Below, in pieces: positions 24,772-34,259 of a stretch of DNA of 64,000 nucleotides. The position numbers were made by a program, and so were the translations under genes. The DNA comes from JAMZMI01 sp039944535. GTDB taxonomy: Bacteria; Bacteroidota; Bacteroidia; Cytophagales; Cyclobacteriaceae. A model generated the notes under the pieces. That model saw nothing but the letters and a program-made list of their open reading frames with translations, was not told the origin of the DNA and made no database searches. Every line of letters starts with the position of its first letter. Position 1 is the stretch's first letter. The stretch is from positions 139,534 to 203,533 of the forward strand of contig JBDUYP010000010.1 in the NCBI GenBank assembly GCA_039944535.1. Reading direction: 5' to 3'.

Positions 24772-27700
24772 ATGATCTACATTTTCAAAAAAACCACCAC
24801 TCAATACTACGCTGTAGCCAGTCATCAATCGCTTGAAAAAAAACAGCTCGACACGCTCTCATGGCTCTTTTCCGGAGCTAAACTAGTCGAAGAAAAAGCT
24901 GTAAGCGGAGAATTTGTAGGTCCACGAAAAGAGATGATCACTCCGTGGAGCACCAATGCCGTGGAGATCGCTCAGAATGCCGGAGTAAATGGCTTATTCA
25001 GAATTGAGATTTTTGAATCTGGCGTTTCCGACTTTGACCCCATGCTAAAACAGAAGTATGACGCAATAGATGAGCATGTCTTCTCTCTGGAGATCAACCC
25101 GGAAGAAATCAAATCTATTGAGGATTTAAAGTCATATAATGAATCAGAAGGGCTCGCACTGAGCGATGAGGAAATTGAATTTCTAGAAAGTGTAGCGAAG
25201 GAAATCGGTCGTCCACTTACCGATTCTGAGGTTTTCGGGTTTTCCCAAATTAACTCTGAGCATTGCCGCCACAAGATTTTCAACGGGACATTCATCATTG
25301 ATGGAGAAGAGCAGGAATTGTCACTTTTCAAATGGATCAGAAAAACGTCAAACGACAACCCTAATTTTATTGTGTCTGCCTACAAAGACAATGTGGCCTT
25401 TGTGGAAGGTCCTGTAGCCGAGCAGTTTGCTCCTGCAACTCAGGACAAACCGGATTTTTTCGAAATCAAAGATTACGAGTCGGTCATTTCCCTAAAAGCA
25501 GAAACTCACAACTTCCCTACCACCGTAGAACCATTTAATGGAGCAGCTACAGGTGCCGGTGGTGAGATTAGAGACAGGATGGCTGGAGGGCAAGGAAGCT
25601 TTCCTTTAGCAGGAACAGCCGTTTACATGACATCATATGCGCGTTTAGAAGAAGGAAAAGCGCATGAGAACGCCCTGGAACCAAGACCTTGGTTGTATCA
25701 AACACCTAAAGAAATTCTTATCAAAGCTTCTAATGGAGCAAGTGACTATGGCAATAAATTTGGTCAGCCACTGATCAGCGGTAGTCTTCTGACTTTCGAG
25801 CATGAGGAGAATGGCGAAACGCAAGGTTTTGACAAAGTGATCATGCTGGCGGGTGGTGTTGGTTATGCCAAAAAACAGACCTGTCTGAAGAAGCCAGTCA
25901 GCAAAGGTGAAAAAGTGGTGATCCTAGGTGGAGACAACTACAGAATCGGGATGGGCGGAAGTGCCGTATCCTCGGTTGACACAGGAGCATTTTCACAGTC
26001 GCTGGAATTGAATGCTGTTCAGCGCTCTAACCCTGAAATGCAAAAAAGGGTTTGTAACGCCGTAAGAGCTATGGCTGAACTGGACGATAATCCAATCGTT
26101 TCTATTCATGACCATGGTGCAGGTGGTCACCTAAACTGCCTGTCGGAGTTGGTAGAAGATTCAGGTGGAGATTTCGATTTGGACAAATTCCCCGTAGGAG
26201 ACCCAACCCTTTCTGACAAAGAATTGATCGGGAATGAATCTCAGGAAAGAATGGGATTGGTCATTGACCCTTCGAAAACAGAATACCTCAAAAACGTATC
26301 TGAGCGCGAGCGAGCACCATATTATGAAGTCGGTGAAACCAATGGAAATATGGAACTCAAGTTTTCCCGAAAAGGGCAAGAAAAAGCCCCTTTCGATCTA
26401 AAGCTTGAACACCTTTTTGGCTCCTCACCAAAAACGATCCTCACAGATAAGAAATCAGACAAGGTTTATGCCAACAAGCCTTATAGTGCCGACAAGCTGA
26501 TTGAATATATAGCAGCAGTTCTCCAACTTGAAGCTGTGGCCTGCAAAGATTGGCTCACCAACAAAGTAGATAGATCTGTAACGGGAAAAGTAGCTACTCA
26601 ACAGACTACTGGCGAAATCCAGCTTCCGCTCAATAATGTGGCGGTGATGGCCACAGATTATAAGAACAAAAAAGGAATGGCCACCTCGATAGGCCACTCC
26701 CCCGTTCCTGCTTTGATCAATGCTGGAGCCGGCTCACGACTCTCAGTCACAGAAGCACTTACCAATCTGGTTTGGGCCAACTTGACCCATGGACTCAAGG
26801 GAGTTTCCCTGAGTGCCAACTGGATGTGGCCTGCCAAAAACGATGGTGAAAACGCCCGGCTTTACGAAGCTGTTAAAGACATAAGCACCTTCTCATCGAG
26901 TCTGGGAATCAACATTCCTACCGGGAAAGATTCACTTTCTATGACTCAAAAGTACAAGGACAAAAAAGTACTCGCCCCTGGCACTGTGATCGTGAGCTCA
27001 GTGGGTGAAGTTGCCGATATCAGAAAAACCGTAAGCCCTAATATTGACACGCGAGTTGAGAAGAGCAATTTGGTTTATGTGAGTTTCTCCTCCCCTGACT
27101 TAAAGCTTGGCGGAAGTTCTTTTGCTCAGTCCAATGCATTCGTTGGAACTGAGTGTCCGGATACCACTCCGGGAATCGTAAAAAATTCCTTCAATGCCCT
27201 TCAGCAATTGATCTCTTCTGATTTAGTTCTTGCTGGTCATGACATCTCTTCTGGTGGATTGATTACTGCACTATTGGAAATGAACTTCCCTAACTCAAAA
27301 GGAGGAATGAATATCAATCTGGATGGTTTTGAAGAAGAGGATATTATCAAAGTACTTTTCTCGGAAAACCCGGGAGTTATCGTTCAATGCAGCGACTTGG
27401 ATGCAGTAGAAAAAGTTTTGGACGCTCATGATGTCAATTTCTTCCATTTAGGAGAAACTACTTCTACAAGGTCAGTAGAACTTTCTCTGGGAGACTGGAA
27501 CACAAGTTTGAACATTGATGAGCTGCGAGATGTCTGGTTCAAAACCTCATATCTTTTTGATAAAGAGCAAAGCGAGCCTAAGCATGCTATGAGTAGGTTT
27601 ACGAACTTTAAATCTCAGCCGCTTTCATATGAGTTTCCCGCGAACTTTACGGGAAACCTTTTGGATTTAGGTCTTGATCCAAATAGAAAAACCAAATCCG

Positions 27701-28452
27701 GAATCAGGGCAGCTATCATCCGTGAAAAAGGCGTGAATGGCGACAGAGAAATGGCTTATGCCTTATTTCTCGCTGGCTTTGATGTGAAAGACGTTCACAT
27801 GACTGACCTGGTCTCGGGAAGAGAAGACCTTTCAGATGTCAACATGATTGTTTTCGTGGGTGGTTTTTCCAACTCAGACGTTTTAGGTTCGGGTAAAGGT
27901 TGGGCTGGCTCTTTTGTTTTCAATGAAAAAGCCAAAACAGCACTGGATAATTTCTACAAACGGGAAGACACACTAAGTCTTGGCGTATGTAATGGATGCC
28001 AGGTGGCTATGGAGCTCGGCCTCATTTACCCTAAAATGGGTGACAGCCACCCTAAAATGCAGCACAATAGCTCCGGCAAGTTTGAATCCGCTTTTGTCGA
28101 TGTGGTGATCGAGGAAAACGAAACGGTAATGTTTAAATCTCTATCAGGAAGCCGGCTGGGGATCTGGCTAGCTCACGGCGAAGGGCGTTTCCAACTTCCT
28201 GGCAATTCCACTGATTACATTATTCCAGTTAAATACGCTTATGACGAATTTCCGGGTAACCCTAATGGAAGTGACTTCAGTGCTGCGGCGGTAGCTTCCA
28301 AAGACGGACGTCATGTGGCCATTATGCCACATTTGGAGCGTTCGTTGTTCCCTTGGAACTGGCCTCACAAAGATGGGCTGGCAGGCGCTGAAGTGAGTCC
28401 ATGGATGGAGCCATTTGCCAATGCGAGGGAGTGGATAAAAAATCAACAATAA
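24772..28452 (+). CDS. purL: Phosphoribosylformylglycinamidine synthase (large, single chain)
   Basis: Converts FGAR, glutamine and ATP to FGAM in purine synthesis. The 1226-residue chain is the large form with an N-terminal PurS-like region (about 1-140), linker, two AIRS-type synthase halves (for example FSQINSEHCRHKIF, SLKAETHNFPTTVEPFNGAATGAGGEIRD and the SIHDHGAGG loop), and a C-terminal class I glutamine amidotransferase domain. The latter has the nucleophile cysteine in LGVCNGCQ and histidine in AHGEGRF, ending with HLERSLFPWNWP. Length is normal for this class. The next gene is tRNA-Gln, followed by prs, so purine and PRPP synthesis are adjacent. Confidence 0.97.
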   Translation: MIYIFKKTTTQYYAVASHQSLEKKQLDTLSWLFSGAKLVEEKAVSGEFVGPRKEMITPWSTNAVEIAQNAGVNGLFRIEIFESGVSDFDPMLKQKYDAIDEHVFSLEINPEEIKSIEDLKSYNESEGLALSDEEIEFLESVAKEIGRPLTDSEVFGFSQINSEHCRHKIFNGTFIIDGEEQELSLFKWIRKTSNDNPNFIVSAYKDNVAFVEGPVAEQFAPATQDKPDFFEIKDYESVISLKAETHNFPTTVEPFNGAATGAGGEIRDRMAGGQGSFPLAGTAVYMTSYARLEEGKAHENALEPRPWLYQTPKEILIKASNGASDYGNKFGQPLISGSLLTFEHEENGETQGFDKVIMLAGGVGYAKKQTCLKKPVSKGEKVVILGGDNYRIGMGGSAVSSVDTGAFSQSLELNAVQRSNPEMQKRVCNAVRAMAELDDNPIVSIHDHGAGGHLNCLSELVEDSGGDFDLDKFPVGDPTLSDKELIGNESQERMGLVIDPSKTEYLKNVSERERAPYYEVGETNGNMELKFSRKGQEKAPFDLKLEHLFGSSPKTILTDKKSDKVYANKPYSADKLIEYIAAVLQLEAVACKDWLTNKVDRSVTGKVATQQTTGEIQLPLNNVAVMATDYKNKKGMATSIGHSPVPALINAGAGSRLSVTEALTNLVWANLTHGLKGVSLSANWMWPAKNDGENARLYEAVKDISTFSSSLGINIPTGKDSLSMTQKYKDKKVLAPGTVIVSSVGEVADIRKTVSPNIDTRVEKSNLVYVSFSSPDLKLGGSSFAQSNAFVGTECPDTTPGIVKNSFNALQQLISSDLVLAGHDISSGGLITALLEMNFPNSKGGMNINLDGFEEEDIIKVLFSENPGVIVQCSDLDAVEKVLDAHDVNFFHLGETTSTRSVELSLGDWNTSLNIDELRDVWFKTSYLFDKEQSEPKHAMSRFTNFKSQPLSYEFPANFTGNLLDLGLDPNRKTKSGIRAAIIREKGVNGDREMAYALFLAGFDVKDVHMTDLVSGREDLSDVNMIVFVGGFSNSDVLGSGKGWAGSFVFNEKAKTALDNFYKREDTLSLGVCNGCQVAMELGLIYPKMGDSHPKMQHNSSGKFESAFVDVVIEENETVMFKSLSGSRLGIWLAHGEGRFQLPGNSTDYIIPVKYAYDEFPGNPNGSDFSAAAVASKDGRHVAIMPHLERSLFPWNWPHKDGLAGAEVSPWMEPFANAREWIKNQQ

Positions 28453-28467
28453 TTCGTGCTGGAGTAT

Positions 28468-28497
28468 TTTGATTTATAAAAAGAAACAATACTTTTG
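28468..28497 (+). promoter_or_regulatory. Promoter of tRNA-Gln
   Basis: TTTG at 28468-28471 and TACTTTTG at 28490-28497, separated by 18 bp, match the Bacteroidota -33/-7 promoter (TTTG and TAnnTTTG). The predicted start would be only a few bases before the tRNA at 28508. Confidence 0.65.
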
Positions 28498-28507
28498 CAG
28501 TCCGTTT

Positions 28508-28580
28508 TGGCCTATGGTGTAACTGGCAACACGTCTGGTTTTGGTCCAGAAGAGTCTAGGTTCGAGCCCTAGTAGGCCAA
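28508..28580 (+). tRNA. tRNA-Gln(UUG)
   Basis: Cloverleaf built by eye: acceptor arms TGGCCTA and TAGGCCA, anticodon stem TCTGG/CCAGA with loop TTTTGGT giving anticodon UUG, T-stem CTAGG/CCTAG with TTCGAGC loop, discriminator A. The 3' CCA is not encoded. A strong promoter precedes it and a terminator follows. Confidence 0.95.
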
Positions 28581-28591
28581 CTTTTTAAATT

Positions 28592-28620
28592 CCCGGACAT
28601 TGAGTTCGGGTTTTTTATTT
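28592..28620 (+). terminator. Terminator between tRNA-Gln and prs
   Basis: CCCGGA and TTCGGG (28593-28610) form a short stem with one wobble, followed by TTTTTTATTT. It ends 10 bases before the prs ATG, so prs is either expressed by readthrough or from a promoter not recognised here. Confidence 0.65.
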
Positions 28621-28629
28621 AAACTCATA

Positions 28630-29562
28630 ATGGCAACAACTGTCAAGATTTTTGCGGGAAAGGGAACTCAGGATTTGGCCACTAGTATTGCCAAGCATTA
28701 TGGGCAACCTTTGGGTGCGTGTACATCGCAAAAATTCAGCGACGGTGAACTTTCGTTCAGTTTCAATGAGTCTGTTCGCGGTTGCGACGTTTTTCTGGTT
28801 CAATCAACCACTCCTCCTACTGACAACATTCTGGAATTACTCCTGATGATAGACGCTGCAAAGCGTGCCAGTGCCAAGTATGTGAGTGTTGTGATTCCGT
28901 ATTTTGGGTATGCCAGACAAGACAGAAAAGACAAGCCACGTGTAGCCATTGCGGCGAAACTGATGGCTAACCTATTATCTGCTGCCGGAGCAAGTCGTGT
29001 AATGACAATGGATTTACACGCAGGACAGATTCAGGGATTTTTTGATATCCCGGTAGATCACCTCGACGGAACGGCAATATTTGTTCCATATCTGAAAAGT
29101 TTAAATCTCGAGAATCTACTCTTCGCATCTCCTGATGTAGGAGGATCAGCCAGAGCTAGAGCTTTTGCTAAGCACTTTGGGGCTGAAATTGTGATTTGCG
29201 ATAAGCATAGAAAAAGAGCAAATGAAATTGCATCTATGCAGGTGATTGGGGATGTGACAAACAAAGATGTCGTGTTGATAGATGACCTTGCTGACACAGC
29301 GGGTACTATCTCAAAAGCATCGAATTTGATTAAAGAAAAAGGAGCAAGAAGCGTAAGAGCGATTTGTACACACGCCATACTTTCCGGTAGAGCTTATGAA
29401 AACATTGAGGCTTCCGCACTTGAGGAGCTGATTGTGGCTGATACCATTCCTTTGAAAAAAGAGAGTTCGAAAATTAAAGTTTTAACCGTAGCAGATCTTT
29501 TTGCGAAAGCAATCAACAATGTGCACGCATACGGTTCTATTAGTTCGTTATTTATTAACTAA
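28630..29562 (+). CDS. prs: Ribose-phosphate pyrophosphokinase
   Basis: Makes PRPP from ribose 5-phosphate and ATP for nucleotide, histidine and tryptophan synthesis. The 310-residue protein has the flexible loop YFGYARQDRKDKPR, the metal-binding TMDLHAGQIQGFFDIPVDHL segment, and the PRPP-binding loop VVLIDDLADTAGT. I chose the ATG at 28630, where the family's usual N-terminus begins; an in-frame TTG at 28600 falls inside the terminator. It is followed after 10 bases by rplY, then pth, an order typical of Bacteroidota. Confidence 0.97.
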   Translation: MATTVKIFAGKGTQDLATSIAKHYGQPLGACTSQKFSDGELSFSFNESVRGCDVFLVQSTTPPTDNILELLLMIDAAKRASAKYVSVVIPYFGYARQDRKDKPRVAIAAKLMANLLSAAGASRVMTMDLHAGQIQGFFDIPVDHLDGTAIFVPYLKSLNLENLLFASPDVGGSARARAFAKHFGAEIVICDKHRKRANEIASMQVIGDVTNKDVVLIDDLADTAGTISKASNLIKEKGARSVRAICTHAILSGRAYENIEASALEELIVADTIPLKKESSKIKVLTVADLFAKAINNVHAYGSISSLFIN

Positions 29563-29572
29563 ATATATTTTT

Positions 29573-30199
29573 ATGAAAACTATTGAGATTATAGGGTATA
29601 AAAGAGCAAATCTCGGTAAGTCTGAATCGAAAAGACTTAGAGCCGAGGGTTATGTTCCGTCTGTACTTTACGGAGGTGATGAGCAAATCCACTTCTACGC
29701 TCCAATGATTCTTTTCCGAGACATTGTTTACACGGATGAGGCCCACTTTGTTGAGCTTAACATTGAAGGACACAAAACCAGAGCAATCCTTCAGGATATT
29801 CAATTTCACCCGGTAAGTGAAATCATCATGCATGCTGACTTCCTGGAGTTACATACTGGAAAATACATCAAAATGGACATCCCTGTTCACCCGGTAGGAA
29901 CAGCACCAGGTGTGAAGAATGGTGGTAAGTTGATCAAGAAGGTGAGATTCCTTTCTATCAAATCTTTACCGAAAAATATGCCAGAATACATCGAAGTAGA
30001 TGTGAGCAAGCTTGGTCTTGGTAAATCTATCAAAGTTGGTGAGTTGGAAGTAGGAGAATACGAAATTCTCAACAGCTCTCTGGTATCTATCCTTGGGGTT
30101 GAAATTCCTAGAGCACTTAGAGGTAAATCTACTGATGAGGAAGAAGAGGGTGAAGAAGGAGAAGAAAGCGGAGAAGCAGCAGAAGCACCAGCTGAATAA
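29573..30199 (+). CDS. rplY: 50S ribosomal protein L25/Ctc
   Basis: A 208-residue L25 of the long (TL5/CTC) type: an N-terminal 5S-rRNA-binding beta barrel (about 1-90, EIIGYKRANLGKSESKRLRAEGYVPSVLYGG) and a C-terminal beta domain to about 180, then a low-complexity acidic Glu/Ala tail. The ATG at 29573 matches the family start, ten bases after the prs stop. The acidic tail is common in Bacteroidota L25. Likely co-transcribed with prs; a strong terminator follows before pth. Confidence 0.96.
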   Translation: MKTIEIIGYKRANLGKSESKRLRAEGYVPSVLYGGDEQIHFYAPMILFRDIVYTDEAHFVELNIEGHKTRAILQDIQFHPVSEIIMHADFLELHTGKYIKMDIPVHPVGTAPGVKNGGKLIKKVRFLSIKSLPKNMPEYIEVDVSKLGLGKSIKVGELEVGEYEILNSSLVSILGVEIPRALRGKSTDEEEEGEEGEESGEAAEAPAE

Positions 30200-30221
30200 T
30201 AAAAACACGTTTTACAATAGA

Positions 30222-30256
30222 AATCCTGTCTCAAATCGAGACAGGATTTTTTATTT
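30222..30256 (+). terminator. Rho-independent terminator of prs-rplY
   Basis: Perfect 11-bp stem AATCCTGTCTC / GAGACAGGATT with a 5-nt loop followed by TTTTATTTT. It separates rplY from pth. Confidence 0.85.
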
Positions 30257-30265
30257 TAGCCTAAT

Positions 30266-30823
30266 ATGAAATATCTAATAGTAGGGCTTGGCAACATTGG
30301 AGCAGAATATGAGCTCACGAGGCACAATATTGGTTTTTTAGTTCTTGATAGAATGGCCGAGCAGGCAGGCGCCAAATTCGATCAGGCACGTCATTCGTTC
30401 GTCACGGAAATCAAACATAAGGGAAGAAGTTTGACTCTGGTAAAACCAACAACCTATATGAACCTGAGCGGAAAAGCTGTAAACTACTGGCTTCAGGAGC
30501 TGAAAATCTCCAAAGAAAACCTACTGGTGATCACCGACGATGTGGCTCTACCCTACGGCAAGATTCGAATCAAGCCCAAAGGTTCGAGTGGAGGACACAA
30601 TGGATTGAAAAACATAGAAGAACTTACTGGTGGTCAAAACTATCCACGCATGCGCTTTGGAGTTGGGGATGACTACCCGAAAGGCCGGCAGGTAGATTAT
30701 GTATTAAGTCCTTTTAATAGGCAAGAAATGGACGAATTGGTACTTAATATGGATCAGGCCATAGATGCGATTTTCGCGTTTAGCACTATTGGTATCGCAA
30801 GAACAATGAATCAGTTTAACTAA
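30266..30823 (+). CDS. pth: Peptidyl-tRNA hydrolase
   Basis: Releases peptides from peptidyl-tRNA that has dropped off ribosomes. The 185-residue protein has the bacterial Pth residues in their usual places: N10 (VGLGNIG), catalytic H20 (ELTRHNIGF), N66 (PTTYMNLSG) and D91/D92 (ITDDVALPYG), plus the KPKGSSGGHNGLKNI tRNA-binding loop. Length is normal. It lies just past the rplY terminator, so it is probably transcribed by readthrough or a weak own promoter. Confidence 0.97.
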   Translation: MKYLIVGLGNIGAEYELTRHNIGFLVLDRMAEQAGAKFDQARHSFVTEIKHKGRSLTLVKPTTYMNLSGKAVNYWLQELKISKENLLVITDDVALPYGKIRIKPKGSSGGHNGLKNIEELTGGQNYPRMRFGVGDDYPKGRQVDYVLSPFNRQEMDELVLNMDQAIDAIFAFSTIGIARTMNQFN

Positions 30824-30891
30824 TCATCTTTAGCAAAACGTAAGTTTCTGATTTTTTCACCAACTTATTACTTTTCAAATTCCAACCAAAA

Positions 30892-31188
30892 ATGACAACC
30901 CACAACATCACCCTTGGCATCCAAATAATTCCTAAATCCAAAACTGGAGCGGACACCTACAATTTGGTCGATCATGCAATAGATGTCATTCAGAAATCAG
31001 GAATAAAACACCTCATCACCCCTTTTGAAACAGTAATGGAAGGATCATATAACGAGCTGATGAACATTTCACAAGCGGCTCAGAAGGCTGTTTTGGATGC
31101 AGGTGCTGATGAATGTCTGGTCTATTATCGGATTCACTACAGGAAGGACGCTCCTGTAAACTTTGAAGAAAAAAGGCTCGACCGATAA
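30892..31188 (+). CDS. Thiamine-binding-like protein (MTH1187/YkoF family)
   Basis: A 98-residue cytoplasmic protein with a ferredoxin-like fold typical of the MTH1187/DUF77 family, members of which bind thiamine or related ligands. Supporting segments are TLGIQIIPKSKTGADTYNLVDHAIDVIQKSG and ITPFETVMEGSYNELMNISQAAQKAVLDAGADECLVYYRIHYRK. It is followed four bases later by the flavoprotein gene, suggesting an operon. The family match is good; ligand unproven. Confidence 0.8.
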   Translation: MTTHNITLGIQIIPKSKTGADTYNLVDHAIDVIQKSGIKHLITPFETVMEGSYNELMNISQAAQKAVLDAGADECLVYYRIHYRKDAPVNFEEKRLDR

Positions 31189-31192
31189 GCTT

Positions 31193-32398
31193 TTGAGTAA
31201 GTCGATAATCATAGTCGGTGGTGGAGCAGCAGGGTATTTTAGCGCTATAAACATTGCAGAAAAGCACCCCGACTATCAGGTAACAATTCTAGAAAAAGCA
31301 TCACAGGGACTCGCCAAAGTGCGGATTTCGGGAGGTGGAAGGTGCAACGTGACCAACGAACGAAAGCAGCCTGCGGAGCTGGTCAATTTTTACCCACGAG
31401 GGCAAAAGAAGTTATATTCCGTTTTTAAAAAATTTACCACCTCGGACATGGTAGATTGGCTAAAATCCAGAGGTGTAGAAACACAGGCCGAAATTGATCA
31501 GAGGGTATTTCCGGCATCAAATACATCTCAAACCATCATTGACTGTTTTGTCAATCAGGCAGCACGCCTGAGAATAGTTGTGAAATTCAATACATCTGTA
31601 AAATCACTTGTGCAAAATGGGGATCACTGGAAACTAGAAACCAACCGTGGTGAAGAAGTGGCAGATGTAGTAATCTACGCCACTGGATCTTCTCCTTCAT
31701 CAATGGCTGTGCTGACCAAACTCGGACTTCAGTCCACCGCACTCGCCCCTTCGCTTTTTACATTTAATATTTCTGATGCTCGCATAAAAGATCTGGAAGG
31801 ATTGAGTTTTAGGCAAGTCAAAGTCAAAGTGGCAAAAACCAAACTTGAAGATGAGGGGCCCATGCTTATCACACACTGGGGACTGAGCGGCCCGGCAGTA
31901 TTGAAATTATCGGCCTGGGGAGCTTTGGGCCTCAAGGAAATGGGATATCGCTTTCAAATCATGCTTAACTTCACCCCGGACCTCAAACAAGAACAGGTCA
32001 GGGCGCAAATCTCCGCGCTAAAATCAAATTATTCCAAACGAAAGACTGTCAATTACCCACTCTTCGATCTTCCCAGACGATTTTGGGAACGGATTTGTGC
32101 TATATCAGAAATAGATGAGGATTTACTTAATCTGGATCTATCCAAAAAGCAAATCAATAAGCTCACGGAAGAACTCACTCAGGGGCTTTACCATGTCAAT
32201 GGCAAAAGCACTTTCAAAGAAGAATTTGTTACTTGTGGAGGTGTCGACTTGAGCGAGATCAATCTTGACACCTTTGAGTGTCGGAGATTTCCAAGTCTCT
32301 ATTTGGCTGGCGAAGTTTTAAATATTGACGCCCTAACAGGCGGTTTCAACTTCCAGGCTTGCTGGAGTGGCGGATGGGTGATTTCTGAAAGTCTGTAG
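31193..32398 (+). CDS. HI0933-type NAD(P)/FAD-dependent oxidoreductase
   Basis: A 401-residue flavoprotein of the HI0933/YhiN family: N-terminal Rossmann motif IIIVGGGAAGYFSAINIAE, the signature ISGGGRCNVTN, and a C-terminal TGGFNFQACWSGGWV FAD-binding motif. Family members are implicated in RNA or redox chemistry but their reactions are mostly undefined. I chose the TTG at 31193, four bases past the preceding stop; the in-frame TTG at 31163 would overlap the thiamine-binding-like gene and add ten residues before the Rossmann strand. Confidence 0.88.
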   Translation: MSKSIIIVGGGAAGYFSAINIAEKHPDYQVTILEKASQGLAKVRISGGGRCNVTNERKQPAELVNFYPRGQKKLYSVFKKFTTSDMVDWLKSRGVETQAEIDQRVFPASNTSQTIIDCFVNQAARLRIVVKFNTSVKSLVQNGDHWKLETNRGEEVADVVIYATGSSPSSMAVLTKLGLQSTALAPSLFTFNISDARIKDLEGLSFRQVKVKVAKTKLEDEGPMLITHWGLSGPAVLKLSAWGALGLKEMGYRFQIMLNFTPDLKQEQVRAQISALKSNYSKRKTVNYPLFDLPRRFWERICAISEIDEDLLNLDLSKKQINKLTEELTQGLYHVNGKSTFKEEFVTCGGVDLSEINLDTFECRRFPSLYLAGEVLNIDALTGGFNFQACWSGGWVISESL

Positions 32399-32522
32399 AG
32401 ATATCCGGAATTGAAATACTCATATTGACGTTTTTTTTTTCAAAAGGTGCTACATCTCAATAGACGACAAACTATCCTCAGAATCCTTGTCTAAATTTGG
32501 TGTCAAGATTAGACAACCCGCA

Positions 32523-34190
32523 ATGATCAAACTTCTCAGCATTAAGACAGCAATATCAATCTATTTATTTGCGAATATCTTCTTTTGCGCATCTGCTCAA
32601 AACACCCCCACAATAGGAGTCACCTTTTTAGATACTGAAGCCTCCTCTGGCTACACATTATTCGCTCCCGAATCTCACACCAGCGTATTTCTCATCAATA
32701 ACTGCGGAGGAGTAATCAATGAGTGGACTTTTCGTGACGAAGCAAACCGGTCGGCGTATCTGCTTCCAAATGGGAATATGATAAGAGCAGGGGAAAAGTT
32801 TTTGGAATTACGGAATTGGGACAATGTCTTACTTTGGGCATACAATCTTGAAGCTAATGACTTTGGCCTTCATCATGACATTGAGCCTCTGCCCAACGGC
32901 AACATACTATGCATTGTCTATGATTATTATTCTAAAGCTGAAATGACCTCATCTGGAAGAACCCCAGTGAACACCGACGAAACATTTAAGCTTGATAAAA
33001 TCGTAGAACTCAAAACTGTCGGAAGTTCATCCGCCGAAATCGTTTGGGAATGGAAGTTGTTTGATCACTTGGTTCAAGATATATATCCATCTAAAAAAAA
33101 CTATGGCACAGTATCAGAGCACCCAGAATTAGTAAACATAAACTACAACATTGAAGAACGTTTTAACTTTTCACATATCAACGGAATAGACTACAATGAA
33201 GATTTGGATCAAATTCTATTCTCGGCTAGAAATCTGAATGAGATCTATATTATAGATCATAGCGTATCCTCTGAACAGGCAGCCACCCATACCGGTGGTA
33301 ATAGTGGAATGGGTGGCGATATTATCTGGAGATGGGGCAACCCACAGGTGTATAACAGAGGCACTTCCCAGAATCAGGTATTAAGCGGACAACATGACCC
33401 AAAATGGGTTCTGAATGGTTACCCCGATCAGGGTAGCATAACTGTATTCAACAACAAACCAGCAGACAATATCACTCCCGGAGGATCTGATGAAGTTGTT
33501 TCCAGCTCGATTGAAATCATCACCCCTTTGCTATCAGAAGGAACCTATGCGATGAGTAACAACACTTTTGCACCTGCAACATCCACCTTCTCATGGAGTG
33601 GGAAAATCTTAGATAAGACTATGATACAGGCGAGAAAATCAGGAGTTGAATCCTTGTCCAACGGAAATCTTCTGATATGTGAATCTTCTATTGGCCGGAT
33701 CAGTGAAATAGACAAAGATGGCAATCTGTATTGGAGCTATACAAACCCTCAAGGTATTGAAATACATGAGCAATATTCAACCAGTCTTGTGAGTAATAGT
33801 ATATTTCGAGCACAGCGATACCCTATTGATTACCCTGCTTTCGATGGAAAAACATTGAATTCTTCTGGTTTTTTAGAAAATGAAAACATCATCTCAATGG
33901 ACTGTGGAGAAGAGGTAAGAGAAACCATTGACACCCCCATTCTAAATAACACTTCCATCTCACTTAATGAGTTATCAATTGTCAACCCATCAACCAATGG
34001 TAACATTGATTTGATAGGTGATACGGACACAATCGAACAAATAAATATCTCAACAATCACCGGCCGGCTGATTAAGTCGGTTCAATCTCATTTCAGTAAA
34101 ATAGAAATGGACCTACCTACCGGAGTTTATTTGATACAGATAATAACAAACGCGCAAACACGTACGGAAAGGTTGATTGTGGAAAAATAG
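32523..34190 (+). CDS. Secreted arylsulfotransferase-like protein with T9SS sorting domain
   Basis: A 555-residue exported protein: signal peptide ending in FCASAQ, a beta-propeller-type domain resembling arylsulfotransferase (ASST) at about 30-450, and a C-terminal T9SS type A sorting domain (about 475-555; ending ITNAQTRTERLIVEK). ASST-like signs are repeated histidine motifs HHDIEPLPNGNIL, FSHINGIDYNEDLDQILFSAR and GQHDPKW. Known ASSTs transfer sulfate between phenols; activity here is inferred. The ATG at 32523 gives a clean signal peptide, whereas an upstream TTG would add 12 polar residues. It seems monocistronic. Confidence 0.8.
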   Translation: MIKLLSIKTAISIYLFANIFFCASAQNTPTIGVTFLDTEASSGYTLFAPESHTSVFLINNCGGVINEWTFRDEANRSAYLLPNGNMIRAGEKFLELRNWDNVLLWAYNLEANDFGLHHDIEPLPNGNILCIVYDYYSKAEMTSSGRTPVNTDETFKLDKIVELKTVGSSSAEIVWEWKLFDHLVQDIYPSKKNYGTVSEHPELVNINYNIEERFNFSHINGIDYNEDLDQILFSARNLNEIYIIDHSVSSEQAATHTGGNSGMGGDIIWRWGNPQVYNRGTSQNQVLSGQHDPKWVLNGYPDQGSITVFNNKPADNITPGGSDEVVSSSIEIITPLLSEGTYAMSNNTFAPATSTFSWSGKILDKTMIQARKSGVESLSNGNLLICESSIGRISEIDKDGNLYWSYTNPQGIEIHEQYSTSLVSNSIFRAQRYPIDYPAFDGKTLNSSGFLENENIISMDCGEEVRETIDTPILNNTSISLNELSIVNPSTNGNIDLIGDTDTIEQINISTITGRLIKSVQSHFSKIEMDLPTGVYLIQIITNAQTRTERLIVEK

Positions 34191-34259
34191 AAGATGTCGG
34201 TTTTCAAAGTATGAAAACGCTGGACTTGCACCTTAAAAGGTTATTTGATAGGACTTAGA

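Noticed and set aside
28600..28629. TTG start extending prs
   Set aside because: It lies inside the tRNA-Gln terminator, and the family N-terminus begins at 28630.
29501..29572. Start of rplY inside prs
   Set aside because: Extra residues do not match L25; the ATG at 29573 does.
29887..30234. 115-codon frame antisense to rplY
   Set aside because: Serine-rich low-complexity shadow of the acidic Glu codons in rplY.
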